A stretch of DNA of 64,000 bases. Origin: Turbatrix aceti (taxonomy: Eukaryota > Nematoda > Chromadorea > Rhabditida > Panagrolaimidae). A program made the position numbers and the translations under genes. The stretch spans positions 6,572,001 through 6,636,000 of the forward strand of contig OZ017766.1 in the NCBI GenBank assembly GCA_963969345.1, read 5' to 3'. The notes beneath the pieces were generated by a model, which worked only from the letters and a program-made list of their open reading frames with translations, was not told where the DNA came from and did not search any database. Below, piece by piece: positions 11,241-22,453 of the stretch (within the stretch, counting starts at the first letter, position 1; the number at the start of each line of letters is the position of its first letter).

Positions 11241-13329
11241 ATGGATTCAAATACGCCTAGAATGCTTCAATTCAACAACTTGGTCGTTGACGGTTGGTTT
11301 TGGTGACGTAAAACTTTTTGTACGATGTTTTTTCAGTGATCCGGGCATACGGCCTCAACTTGAAAAACCACAAGAGTCTCGACATCTTCGTTACACTCAC
11401 TGCTTCCGGCAAGGGTTTATCGTACAAATCCAAGGTCTCGACGAATACCGTTACAACGACCGATGGCACCGCGTACTGGGACGAGAAATGTGAATTCCAG
11501 CTAAGCGAGTGCGAAAATGAACTCCTGATCAACGTGTGTCACAAGGGAAAACTCGGACAGACGGAGAAGCTCGGAAGCATCCCACTCGATCTCACGCTCT
11601 TGCCGCAGGTGCAGGTCGCCAAGGCTTTCCCACTCATGAAGCGCGGAAACGCAGACAAGGATCGGGGATCGATCGTTCTGGCTTTTGAGTTTTCAAACAA
11701 AATCGCCAAATCAATTTCAAATTTTTCATTGAATACGGTCGCTGGAGTGCCTAAAGGTGGGTCTTGACGCGAAAATTAGAATAGGGCTTCCAAAATGAGT
11801 ATTTTTGGGTTTGACTGTATGGAAAAATGCATTTTGGAATGAAAAAGTCCTAAAAAATTGATTTGAGAAAAAAAAATCGTTTGAAGACCAAAAATTCATC
11901 ATAAGACCAAAAAATCATCAAAACCCAAAAAATCGTTTCAAGACCCAAAAAAATTTTCAGCAGTCAAAATTTCGTTTCAAGACCTAAAAATTTTTTAATT
12001 CATGATTTTTTAGAGAAGAAACTCGACAAACTAAAGCGAAAAATGCATTTTGGCAAGAAAAAGTCCAAATATGACGCTCAGTCCCTGGCTTCTGTCTCGC
12101 TCTCCCGGCGATCGTCGTTCTCGTCCATCACGTCAGCCCTCGCGTTCAACTCTCCCTCGCCCAATCACATGATCAGCTCAGGTGACCCAGGTGCCTACGG
12201 AAACACTTCAGCTACGGCCGGCATCACAGAGGATTCTTCCTACCGGTACGGCAATTCTCTCGGGCCGAGATCGACCGAGACATCCATGACACATCCACAG
12301 ACAAATACCGGGGGTTACGGTGGGGTGATGTCGTCATCGATGAGATCGACGACGTCCAGCAATGCCCACGCCCACCAAACCACTTCTCCCGCCTTCCTGG
12401 CACCCAAGCCGCCGTCTCCGGTGCCGTCCGTGACTTCGATGAGGTCAGAAATCGCACCGCAGTCTAAAAACTTCAAGGCAAAGGTAGGGAATTTTTTTGG
12501 GATGAAAAAGGGAAAAATTACGGTTTTTCATGCAAAAAATACATTTTTTGTTAATTTTATGGGAAGAATTAAAAAAAAATGCCAAAAATTTGTTTTTGGA
12601 AAAAAATATTTTTTTTCTGTAAAATTTTGGAAAAACATGGCAAAAAAAAATTTTGGAGATCAAAATAAACAATTTTTTCATGCAAAAAAATGGTTTTTAT
12701 GATTTTTAGGCTAAAAAATATTTTTTATTAGGCCAAAAAATTTTTGATCGACTGCGGACGCATTTTTTTGAACAAATTTTATGTCCCCAGCAGAATTTTT
12801 TAAAACAGCGTCAATTTTCAGGTGCAAGAACGCGCCAAAAAATGGCTAGCAGCCAACAAATCAAATCGCCGCGAATTAGGCGACTTTGACACAACCTCCG
12901 TGGGAAACTTCAAAATCGAGTCTCCGGAGCCGGTCGGAGGCAAGTCCCACACGCTCAACCTCTCCTCCGGGCAGTTCTACGGGCGCCAGGGCAGTTTCAA
13001 CGCCAACGTTCACCAGCAGACGATCACCGGAGCGCCGCTGAGTCGACCGACGTCTATCGCGTCTTCTTCCGGCTTTGCTTCACTCGGATCGACGAATGCC
13101 GTCGCTTTGGTGGGTTTTTTTAATCTCAAAAGGGCAAAAATAATTTTTTTGTGATTTTCAGAATGAAACAACGTCCCCGGAATACCTGTTGAAGGTCATA
13201 GACCACTTGAAAAAGGAACTCCACCAGAAAGACAACCGTATCAGGGACCTCGAAGAATACGTCGACAAACTTATCAGCCGGATTATTGACAGCAACCCGG
13301 AATTGCTTCAGGTCGCGTTGAAGAAATAG
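11241..13329 (+). CDS. Rab11 family-interacting protein, class I type (C2 + Rab11-binding domain)
   Basis: Five exons (11241-11292, 11337-11756, 12014-12483, 12822-13109, 13162-13329) give about 465 residues. An N-terminal C2 domain spans roughly residues 10-135 (VIRAYGL, WDEKCEFQL, LINVCHKGKLG). A long Ser/Thr/Pro-rich linker follows. The last exon encodes a coiled coil with the Rab11-binding signature ending YVDKLISRIIDSNPELLQV. C2 at the start and RBD-FIP at the end define class I FIPs (vertebrate FIP1, 2 and 5). They link active Rab11 on recycling endosomes to phosphatidic acid-rich membrane. The C2 lacks an obvious full set of Ca2+-binding aspartates, as in other FIPs. Which vertebrate paralogue is closest cannot be told. 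Confidence 0.88.
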
Positions 13330-13898
13330 GCAACACAAACATTCATTCATTCCTCGGACAAAAACTACGCCCCTGTGCCTAAATTGAATCCTTTGACTTA
13401 CATATTACCGTTACCAATCCAATCCGTTGTGCAATTTGTTACACTACACCCTTCCTTCCTACTTTTTTTTATCGCCGGCCTACAGGTTTTTTTTGTGAGG
13501 CGTACTGGGTCTCCTTCCCCTCTTGCCTTGTGTCGTGTAGCCCCAAAGGCCATGCTACGATCAGTGGCTGTTTGAAAAAAAAATTATCATGTATAAAAAA
13601 ATGTAATGAACGTGCAATATTACTGGAAAAAAAAAGAACAAACGAACTTCACAAAAAAAAGTAATACAAAGACAGCAAAAAATATCGTAAGCAAAAGTAA
13701 AAAAAAGTAATACAAAACGAACGAAAAAAAGTATCGTAAACTTCTTTTCTTATAAAACCGTTTTCGATACTTTTCATACTCCCGCAACGAAAATTATTGC
13801 TCTTCTCGCGCGCGCTTTTGCGTTTGTTTTATCCGCTTTTTGCGATCCTAGCAGCGCCTACATCCCTTTCTCCTGTGAACCAGGATAAATTACCCATC
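13330..13898. other. Rab11-FIP 3' flank and NUP85 promoter
   Basis: A/T-rich with repeated AAAAAAAGTAATACAAA-like words at about 13650-13730. No coding signal was seen. Confidence 0.5.
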
Positions 13899-16800
13899 AT
13901 GAGTTTCTTCAATCAAGAAATCCCACTCGAGCCTTCTGAAATCGACGAAATCTGGCCGCTGACGTGTCTTGACGATGCCAAAGAGAAACTTGAATTTTCA
14001 ACTCTTTATCCGGATAATTCTTCGCCCTACACCTTGCCCCAGATTGTGGAACTCGTCGGAAAGTCGTTTACGATCTTTTACGAATCCCGCCGACTCGCTG
14101 TGAATCATGGGAATTCGCTGAGCATTGATGAGTGAGTTTTTTTTGGTTTGAAATGTTTTTTTTTACGTTTTTTTTCAGCGCGATGAACATTGGATCAATG
14201 TACCGGATCGCGATGCAGGAAACGATCAGACAGCTTACGGGTGATGTTAAGAGTGGTCTGGGGGATACGGTAGCCCTGGAAGAAGCGCTGGATTCCGTCA
14301 AATCGGCTTACCTCATCTGGGGCCTCGCGGAAACGACCATGCTTCGTCCGTCTCATAATTCTGTCGTCGCGGATCTCATCGAATGGGTTCAGTCGGTTTC
14401 TTCGGCCGCGGCAGAGTTGTCAGAAGCCATGAAGAATCTCGCCGAACAGGGCAGAGCTGTCGAAGAGGACGAACGTTACTGGCCTACCGTAATCGCCAAT
14501 CTCCTCGTCGGACGCTTCGATGTAGCTTCCCGCGTTCTGAGAACAACGTCAAACTTCAGCGAGGATATGGGTCTTCGGAGGATGACTGAGCTGTTGGATA
14601 TGATGAATGTCCATCACCTGCACTCACCGAGCACGGCTGGGTACTTTGTGGCAGCGCAGGCGGAGATCGCAAAGCACAGGCAGAGATTCCAGGACCACCC
14701 GGCGCTTTCTTTCATCTGCGAATTGCTTCTTGGAGGAATTGAACCGTTCAAGAAGGCGGCAAGTTTGTTGTCTGGGCCGTGGTATGAGTTTCTGCCGGCT
14801 TTTATACTTTTCCGGAACCCAAAGGCTACGTTTGCGGAATTGGAACCTCTGGTTGTGGTGAGTGCTTTTTTTTTATTTGGGAATGGCAAAAATGTGATTT
14901 GAATGGTTTTGGCGCGAAAAAAAGGAAAAATAACGCGCGCCGGATATTTTTTTAAGTTTTATTTCCCAAAACGAATTATTTTTCAAATTTTATTGGCATT
15001 CCCGGTTCCAGGAGCTGTACAGCGTCCTCTCACCCCTCTCTACCACCCCCAGCAGCAGCGAGGGTTCTCTCGTAACGAAAGTCGTCCTGGATCTCATGAA
15101 AATGGCCTACGTCTCCGCGATCAAGAAAATCTCCGCATCCCCAGGGCTGAGGTGGCTTGCGGCGTATCTTTTCAACGTCATCCACCTCGTCGTGTCGGAA
15201 GACAACACTCCGGCTGGTCTCGAGGCTCTCACCGTTCGGGATGAACTCTTCGTCGCCTACGCGCGGGATCTCTTTCGTACGCCGAATCCCGTCGATCTCC
15301 TCAAATCCGCGGTCGCTCTCGTTCTCGAGACAACGGCCTACAAAAATCTCGCTGAGCAGTTTGTTATCGTTACGGCGAATTTGAACTCGTTGGAGGACGA
15401 TCGACTGGTCGATGTCCTGCTCGAAGTTGCTGAAGCAAATTATTTTTACGATGCTGCGAACAAGATTACTTTTGCGAAGGCTTTGATGTGGGTTTTTTTG
15501 GGTTTTTACAGTTTATTTTTAAAATTTTGAGTGATTTGGCAGAATTACGGTTGACAAAAATTGCGTTTTTGCCATTTTTGACGATTTTAGGCACGTTGTA
15601 GTTAAAAAAATACGGTGTTTCCAAAGCCGGGGTACACATTGATGGGCGTGATTTTTGATGGAGAATTAAGGAAAAATATAAAAATATATGGTTATTAACT
15701 TGAAAAATGCCGAAAATCACATTTAAAAAATGGTCACCATGGCAACATTTGTTTCGGCATTTTTTAAGGTGAGAACCAGGGATGGGTGAACGTTCATGTT
15801 CGTTCGTGTTTGTTCATGAACAAATCCAAAATTTGCTGTTCATGTTCGTTCATGAACAAAAATTAAATGAACGGCTATGTTCATGTTTGATCATGAACAC
15901 GACTAAATTTTTCGAACAGAAAAAAACGAACAAAATGATCCACTTTTTCTCGGTGGCTGCCAACATTACTGTTTTGCGCAACCGTCTCTGTTATGAGAAA
16001 CTAAGCGGATTAATGTTTGTTTTCGCCAACAAGTTTAAGTTCTAAATAATAGTAATTTTTGATTTCATTTTTGATTGTACTGTCAAAAATAAAGGATAAA
16101 AATGAAGTTTAGCCTTTATAATTTGTTCATTGTGTTTGTTCACGTTTGTTCGTGAACACGATTGAAAGTGTTCACGTTTGTTCATACTTGTGAACAAAAT
16201 TGACAAAATGTTCATGTTTGTTCATGAACAAAAAAAACAAGTGTTCACCCATCCCTGGTGAGAACCCAATATTTTTATATTTTTCCTAAATGCTCCATCA
16301 AAAATCACGTCCTTCAATTTGTACCGCGGCTTTGGAAATGTCGTATTTTTTTAACTACAACGTGCCAAAAATCGTCAAAAATGGCCAAAAACACGTTTTC
16401 CGGCAGACGCAAAATTTTATAAAAAAATTCAAAATGTCTTTGTTCGGTTGAAAAAAAAATTTTTTTTCAGATGCCTCCGTCAACACGACGCAAAAGAAGC
16501 CATCAACTGGGCGCTGAAGAACGGCACGCAGACAGTGACGAACGCGATCTCCCAACTCGTCCTCAACCACCACAAGCCGACGGAAGTCTTTTCGATGCAG
16601 ACACTCGATCAGCTGACAGATACGATCCGGGAATCCGATGGCATGCTGTTTTTGTACCACTTCATGCGCTACCACCAGGCTGTTGAGCGCCGGGACGTGA
16701 AAGAGTGCGCTGAGGTGCTGTTCGGCATGATTACGAGCAATCTCGCGCCCTTCAGGTACAAGCTGTTTCTTATTTCGAACATTGCCTCGGCCCTCGACGT

Positions 16801-17400
16801 CACATTGACTACCAGCGCCAGCAAGGTGAGTTTTTGAGTTTCAAAAAATATAGAACCGACGACCTAAAAAAAAAAAAAAATTCTGGTCATTAAAATTTTT
16901 TTTACTGTTTTTGAACAAATTTTTATTCAAAACAGAAAAATTTTATAAAAATTCTGAAATTATTTGTTATAAATTTTTATAAATAAAAGCAAAATAATTT
17001 TTTATATTTTGTTGAATATAAATTCTAAATAACTTTTATTTACGTTTATAAACGCGTTTTTTATAAAGTAAAAATTTTTATGGAAAACATCTGAAAACCG
17101 TATTTTCAATAGGAAAAATGACGTTAACTTTTTTTTCGGTTTTTTGACCGGATTTTATGCCTGCCTCGTTTTTGAGATGGTTTTTTGTACATTTTATACG
17201 TTTTTCAGTACGAAAACACCCCTCTCATCGACGCGGATGCTCTCGTGAAGCTTCAGCGCCACGTCAATCTCTACCAGACGCAGGAATCCATCCGATGCGG
17301 CAGCACCATGAAAGACCGCGCCAACTTTGAGAATATGAATCGACAGCTCGCGTACCTGCATTTGGTGATCAATCGGGCTCTCTGTAGCGTATGTTTGTGA
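13899..17400 (+). CDS. NUP85: Nucleoporin NUP85
   Basis: Five exons (13899-14131, 14179-14857, 15012-15487, 16471-16825, 17209-17400) join in frame to about 644 residues (human NUP85: 656). The protein is all-helical with the alpha-solenoid character of Y-complex ACE1 nucleoporins. Family-like stretches include YWPTVIANLLVGRFDVASRVL, PALSFICELLLGG and WYEFLPAFILFRNP. NUP85 joins SEH1 and NUP43 in the short arm of the Nup107-160 scaffold and has mitotic roles. An upstream in-frame ATG at 13797 would add 34 hydrophobic residues. I prefer 13899, because the shorter form matches a soluble scaffold protein. Intron 3 carries a fold-back element itself interrupted by a transposon. Family call is by resemblance; another helical nucleoporin is the main alternative. 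Confidence 0.75.
15535..16410. repeat. Fold-back element FB1, copy c, interrupted (NUP85 intron 3)
   Basis: The left arm is at 15541-15776 and the right arm at about 16266-16405, with the same blocks as the other copies in mirror order. The arms are separated by an inserted H1 element with its own 8-bp target duplication. Confidence 0.85.
15777..16257. mobile_element. H1-family hAT-like element with 8-bp target duplication, nested in FB1
   Basis: The 481-bp element has terminal inverted repeats CAGGGATGGGTGAAC and GTTCACCCATCCCTG. It is flanked by perfect direct repeats GTGAGAAC (15769-15776 and 16258-16265). An 8-bp duplication and CAGGG termini are typical of the hAT superfamily. The interior holds many GTTCATGAAC-type palindromes and has no transposase frame. 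Confidence 0.9.
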
Positions 17401-18807
17401 ATTTGAACTTTGTTTTTTTTGTTTTTGTTCATTTTTGCCTCGAGTAAAAGGCGTCGATCTCTTTTCGACGGCGTCGATGAGCACCCAGTGCTTCTTCATC
17501 GGCGGCGGCGGCTGAGGCTGGTGTAAGTTTAACATCACTGATCATCCATCACCAGACGAGATGATCACCGGTCGGGTGCGTTGCTCGCTGCCCGGTCGAC
17601 GACGACTACGACCCACGATCAACACGCGTGTTGCGTTGCGTTACTTTTCTTAAAAACTTGCAACGGCGTAAACACGCGGTCGGTTGTTACCCTTTGTCTC
17701 CCGACTACGACTTGACTAAGATTTAGCCACCTTTGCGGTAGAGCAAAGGTGGTTCTCGGCTTTGTCTGGCCCGGGATAGACTCTCTGAAGCGCCAAAGGC
17801 AGTTTGGATAGCTATGGATGCTGTCTATTAGGTTTTTTGATTTTCAGACTGTGGACTTTGATTTTTATTTTTGAGCGTTGCGCAATGCGGTTTTTTTGAT
17901 TAATTGATTGTTCTTGTTGAACCTATCTCCTGGTTTTTACTTAGAAAGACCGTTTTGGAAATTCTTCATGAAATTTACTAAATATGGAAAGTTTTTACTG
18001 TAGGAGTTACTATTGCTGGAAATCGCGTTTTTGCCATTTTTGATAATTTTTGGCACGTTGTAGCTAAAAAACTACGGTATTTCCAGTCGAAGTACAAATT
18101 GATCGACGTAATTTTTGATAGAGAATCCGAGAAAAATATAAAAATATAGGGTTGCCACTTTGAAAAATGCCGAAAAAAATGTTGCCATTGTGAACATTTT
18201 TTAAATGCGATTTTCGGCATTTTCAAGGTGCTAATCCTATATTTTAATATTTTTCCCAGATTCTCCATCGAAAATCACGTCGATCAATTTGTACCCTGGC
18301 TCTGGAAATGCCGTAGTTTTTTTTAGCTACAACGTGCCAAAAATCGTCGAAAACGGTAAAAACACGATTTCTGGGAATCGTAATTCTGCCAGATCATGCC
18401 TGGATCACGCAGGTAAATTTTACAATAAAAACTTTTCATTATAATCTCTACTTAACGATTTTTGATAGGTTTTCGAGCAAGCATCGAGCTTTCAAATTCA
18501 GTCCATCACCTGAACTCTGCTTCTTCTTGTTGTTCACTTTTTTTCCGCACACAAACAAAAAAGCGTTATTACTGCAAACCCCTCCTGCTCCGATGAATTG
18601 AATTTTGACTTTTGTGCTCGGGACAAGCACTCTAAGCTCTGACTGAAAAGACGACAGACACCTGTGCTGAAAAAACTTTGTTACCACCTTATCAGTTTTT
18701 TTACACACGTACATATTTTTTTTGACGGGCGGCTGACATCGCAGACGCCGAGACGTGTAAAAATGAAGCAATGCTTTTTTGTCAAAAAAAACTGTACAGG
18801 AGCTCAA
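17401..18807. other. NUP85-ACAD8 intergenic region
   Basis: Positions 17440-17800 are locally GC-rich with CG-rich words and a hairpin-forming CCACCTTTGC...GCAAAGGTGG (17729-17752). A fold-back copy follows at about 17990-18420. The last 350 bases hold the ACAD8 promoter. No convincing gene was found. Confidence 0.5.
17990..18420. repeat. Fold-back element FB1, copy d
   Basis: A near-complete palindrome centred near 18200, with arms containing GCCATTTTTGATAATTTTTG, CACGTTGTAGCTAAAAAA and GATAGAGAATCCGAGAAAAA and their reverse complements. It is intergenic. Confidence 0.85.
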
Positions 18808-20685
18808 ATGGCAGTGGCATCAGCAGCAACACGACTTCTTCGCGCGGGCGTTCTGTCAAATGTCTTCAGGACAAGTCGGGCGAGTGCACATCACTACGTC
18901 TGTGACCCCTCCATCGGGCTATCCCCCGAGGAACTCGAGGTCCAAAACCTGGCTGGCACCTTTGCAAAAAAAGAACTGTATCCTACGATGGCGGAATACG
19001 ATCATAACGTTCGTTTTTTTGCATTTACAAGGGACATTTTGGGAATTCTGTGATGAAATTTTGTCAAAAAAAGTTGAAAGTTTTCGGAAATCAAAAAAAC
19101 CACAAAAAGTATCGTTTCGAGAAAAAAATCGTAAAACTCATGTATATCGTAAAAAGTAACAAAATCCAAGCAAAAAAATGCTACTTTTGTGTCAATGGTT
19201 TCGCAACGAAAATGGAAAAACGAATGTTACAATTTTTTGTGATTTTGTAAATTTTTTACCCAAAAATATGTTTTTTTTAAACGTTTTTGACCAATTTGGA
19301 AATACTGGATTTCCAAAATGTTTAGAATCGTATTTTTTCAAAAACGAAGCATTTTTAAGGAAAAAATGAACAAGCCAGCGTTGAAGTTGGCCGGCGAGAT
19401 GGGTTTCGGCGCGATTTATTGCGATCCAGAATTCGGCGGCACCGGGCTGAACAGGTTTGAGGGTTCCCTCATTTTTGAACAACTCGCGACCGGTGACGCT
19501 TCCACCGCCGCGTACATGAGCATCCACAACATGGTCGCGTGGATGCTCGACACCTACGGCTCGGAAGAGCTCCGGGCAAAGCACCTGCCCCGGATGGCTT
19601 CGTTCGAGGCGCTCGGCTCGTACTGTCTCACCGAGCCTGACAGCGGCTCGGATGCCGCTGCGCTCAAGACTTACGCCGTCCGCGATGGGGACCATTTTGT
19701 CGTCAACGGTTCCAAAGCCTTTATCAGCGGAGCGGGAGAGTCGGAAATTTACCTGGTCATGATGCGGCACAAAGGCGAACCCGGGCCGAAGGGCATTTTT
19801 TGTCTCCTCGTCGAGGACGGCACTCCGGGATTCCATATTGGAAAGAAGGAAAAAAAACTTGGATGGAACAGTCATCCGGCAAGAATAATTACTTTTGAAG
19901 ATTGCCGGGTTCCCGTGACGAATCTTATTGGAGGCGAGAGGGAAGGATTCAACATTGCCATGAATGGCATCAACGGTGGTCGACTGAATATTGCGTCGTG
20001 CTCGCTGGGAGCTGCCCAACAGGCGCTGGATCTGGCACTCGATCATGCGAAGCTGAGAAAACAGTTTGGAAAGCCGATCGGAGAATTTCAGTGGAATCAA
20101 TTTCAACTCGCGGAAATGGCAACGAAAGTTGTCACTTCGAGACTCATTGTTCGGGAAGCTGCGCGTCGGCTGACGGAGAATCATCATCAAAAAGCGACAC
20201 TTTGTGCCATGGCAAAACTTTACGCGACCGATAACTGCTTTGATGTGGGTTTTTGGGTCTTTAAGGGAATTTTTGGGTTTTGAAGCAAATATTTGAGTTT
20301 GAAACGTTTTTTGGTCTTGAAACGATTTTTTGAATTTTGTGAGCCTTGAAACGACTTTCGATGTCTCAAAGCGATTTTATTTGAGTTTTGGAACGAATTT
20401 TTGGATTTGAAACGTTGTTTGGGGTCTTGAGACGACTTTGTACCACTTTTTTGGGCTTTGAAGTGATTTCTTGCGGTCTTGAAACGACTTTCATTTTTTT
20501 TCGTTTTTCAGGTCGTGAATCAAGCCCTGCAGCTGTTCGGTGGCTACGGCATCCTCAAGGACTACCCCCTCCAGCAGTATTTGCGTGACTGCCGCGTGCA
20601 TCAGATCATCGAGGGCACCAATGAAATCATGAGAATGATCATCTCGAGAGACGTCCTTACCAATGTCCCTAATTTTACTCCCTAG
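18808..20685 (+). CDS. ACAD8: Isobutyryl-CoA dehydrogenase, mitochondrial
   Basis: Three exons (18808-19008, 19360-20244, 20512-20685) give about 419 residues; human ACAD8 has 415. The N-terminus ([14 protein letters not shown]...) looks like a mitochondrial targeting peptide. FAD/substrate motifs match the family: [40 protein letters not shown] and [16 protein letters not shown]. The predicted catalytic base is Glu396 in [12 protein letters not shown]. The enzyme oxidises isobutyryl-CoA to methacrylyl-CoA in valine catabolism. The start follows a TGTACAG acceptor by eight bases. The exon 1-2 join fits the family length exactly but uses a weak GTTCGT donor and a TTTTTAAG acceptor. An AATAAA signal lies at 20725. 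Confidence 0.93.
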
Positions 20686-22453
20686 ATTTTTTCTGGTTCT
20701 GGTTTTGGTCCAGAATGCAAAAAAAATAAATAAATAAAATAAAGTTTCTTGATCATTGCAGAAAATTTTCAAGTATCAAGTTTTTTTAAAAAGACAGTGT
20801 GTTGTGTGCAGGCGCGCCTGCAGGCGACAGTCCGAAGCCACGCGGTTCCAGTTATCGCGAATCGCCGCAACGATTGCCGCGGAGGAGGTGAAGGTGAAGA
20901 AGGTGAGCGATCGAAGATCATCACGCGCATGATACTCTCCTGCTGCTGCTGCTGCCGGTGTCAGTGATAATAAGTCAGTCAGTCGGGAGAGAAGCGAGAG
21001 AGGCGGCGTCCAAGTTCTGTTACCTGGTTGTTCTCTGGTCGTGAGTGGCTGTCGTACTCGTTGTCGTTAGTAGCCGCAAGCCGAGTCGTCTTCGAGGGGG
21101 AAGACGCGTGCGTGTACTATTCTCGCGTGTTTTTTTCGTTTTTCGCTCTCATTAACGGTCGGTAGCCCAATTCTTCCCTAAGAATTCTAAATAAATACTT
21201 ACTGATTTTATTTTCTATTTTTGTCTCCGATCCTGCAACGATTATCGAGCGTCATGACGCGATCGTTGATGGGTATGGAATTTGAAAAAATCGTTGCAGG
21301 AGCCTGTCGGGAGCAGTGATCGCTCTCTGATGCCCTGAAGTCGCCTGGACCTGAGGCCTGAGGCCATGTGATGGATCTCCGAGGAGTCGACGCGCAGCAC
21401 GCACATGCGTAACCCCTGCGCGCGCAGTATGTACACCGACGGACGTCCGTGATGAGCAATTGGCGCGGCGGCTGTCGACGCGTCAGTTGAGTGCTGCTCG
21501 CCTGCCCGATCAACCAGCAACCAACTCTCAGGCAGCAAAAACACCGCAAAATCAATCGAGGAGGACTACGTGAGGTTTGCGTAGTTTGAATGCGTTTAGT
21601 TTTTTTTTCTCCTTCTCGCGAGCTCACTTCTTCGTTGGTTGGTTGTTAGTTGTTAGCTTGAAGAACCTCCGGGCGCGCGCGCGCGCGTACGCGCAAACAG
21701 CATTGCAATTTTCCTTCTTTTTTCTTCTCCTTCTCCCACTCAGGCTCCAAGCCTCTGGGATCTTCTCCCGGACTTATTAGTCTGGCTGTTCGTCCCGGAA
21801 AGAAGAAAAAAATAAGAGTTGTATGCCGTCGCTTGCAGTCTTGTCTGGTAGCGTGACGTGGGGACTGCAGTGACAGCACACAATTCGCGAGAGAAAAAAA
21901 AGAAGCTAACTCTTGCTCTTTTCATTTTTTTTTCATTTTTGCCGCGGCACCTTTCATATCGACTCAGACTTGTCTCTGGCGCGGGAGCAGTCTCGCCGAG
22001 ATTTTACTCTCGCGCAGCACGCACCTGTTCACATTTTTTTTGGAATGCATGCATTCCCGCAAAAAAATGACTGATCGAGAATCCCGTCCGTCCCAGCAGA
22101 TAAGCGCATAGTTGGGTTTGTTGTTTTCACGCGTAAACATACATCCCTGCAGCGGCGGCCCTGATTCGCCTGACTCAAAAACGCTCAACTTTTGATTTTT
22201 GATTTCTTTGCAGTCACACGTGCTTTTTCTTCGAGATGGTTGCATAACGCTCGATTTAGGGCATGGGCATGGGTGGCCGATGTAATAAAATTTGCCTTAG
22301 GCTACGTAATGATAAATAGTAGGTTATTTTGTGTTTTTTTGACGGCAGCTAGTTGACATGAGTCCATGTTTGTCTGTGTATATGTACGTACACATAGGCG
22401 GTAACGGTTTTTGTTATCATTTGCGTTTTTTTTATTTTGTTACTTTTTGGGAA
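20686..22453. other. Gene-poor, partly GC-rich region upstream of the tandem array
   Basis: It contains a CTG run (20940-20953), an alternating GCGCGC tract (21672-21687) and CG-rich stretches at 20810-21550. The longest ORF (minus strand, 21627-21208) has no recognisable domain and no good splice context. It could include distant 5' exons of a gene outside the window; nothing firm is visible. Confidence 0.4.

Noticed and set aside
13797..13898. Upstream ATG adding 34 hydrophobic residues to NUP85
   Set aside because: A signal-like N-terminus does not fit a soluble pore scaffold protein; the next ATG gives the expected length.
21208..21627. 139-codon minus-strand ORF in GC-rich DNA
   Set aside because: A long ORF is expected by chance in GC-richer sequence, and residue content (Arg/Cys/Ser-rich) does not look like a domain.
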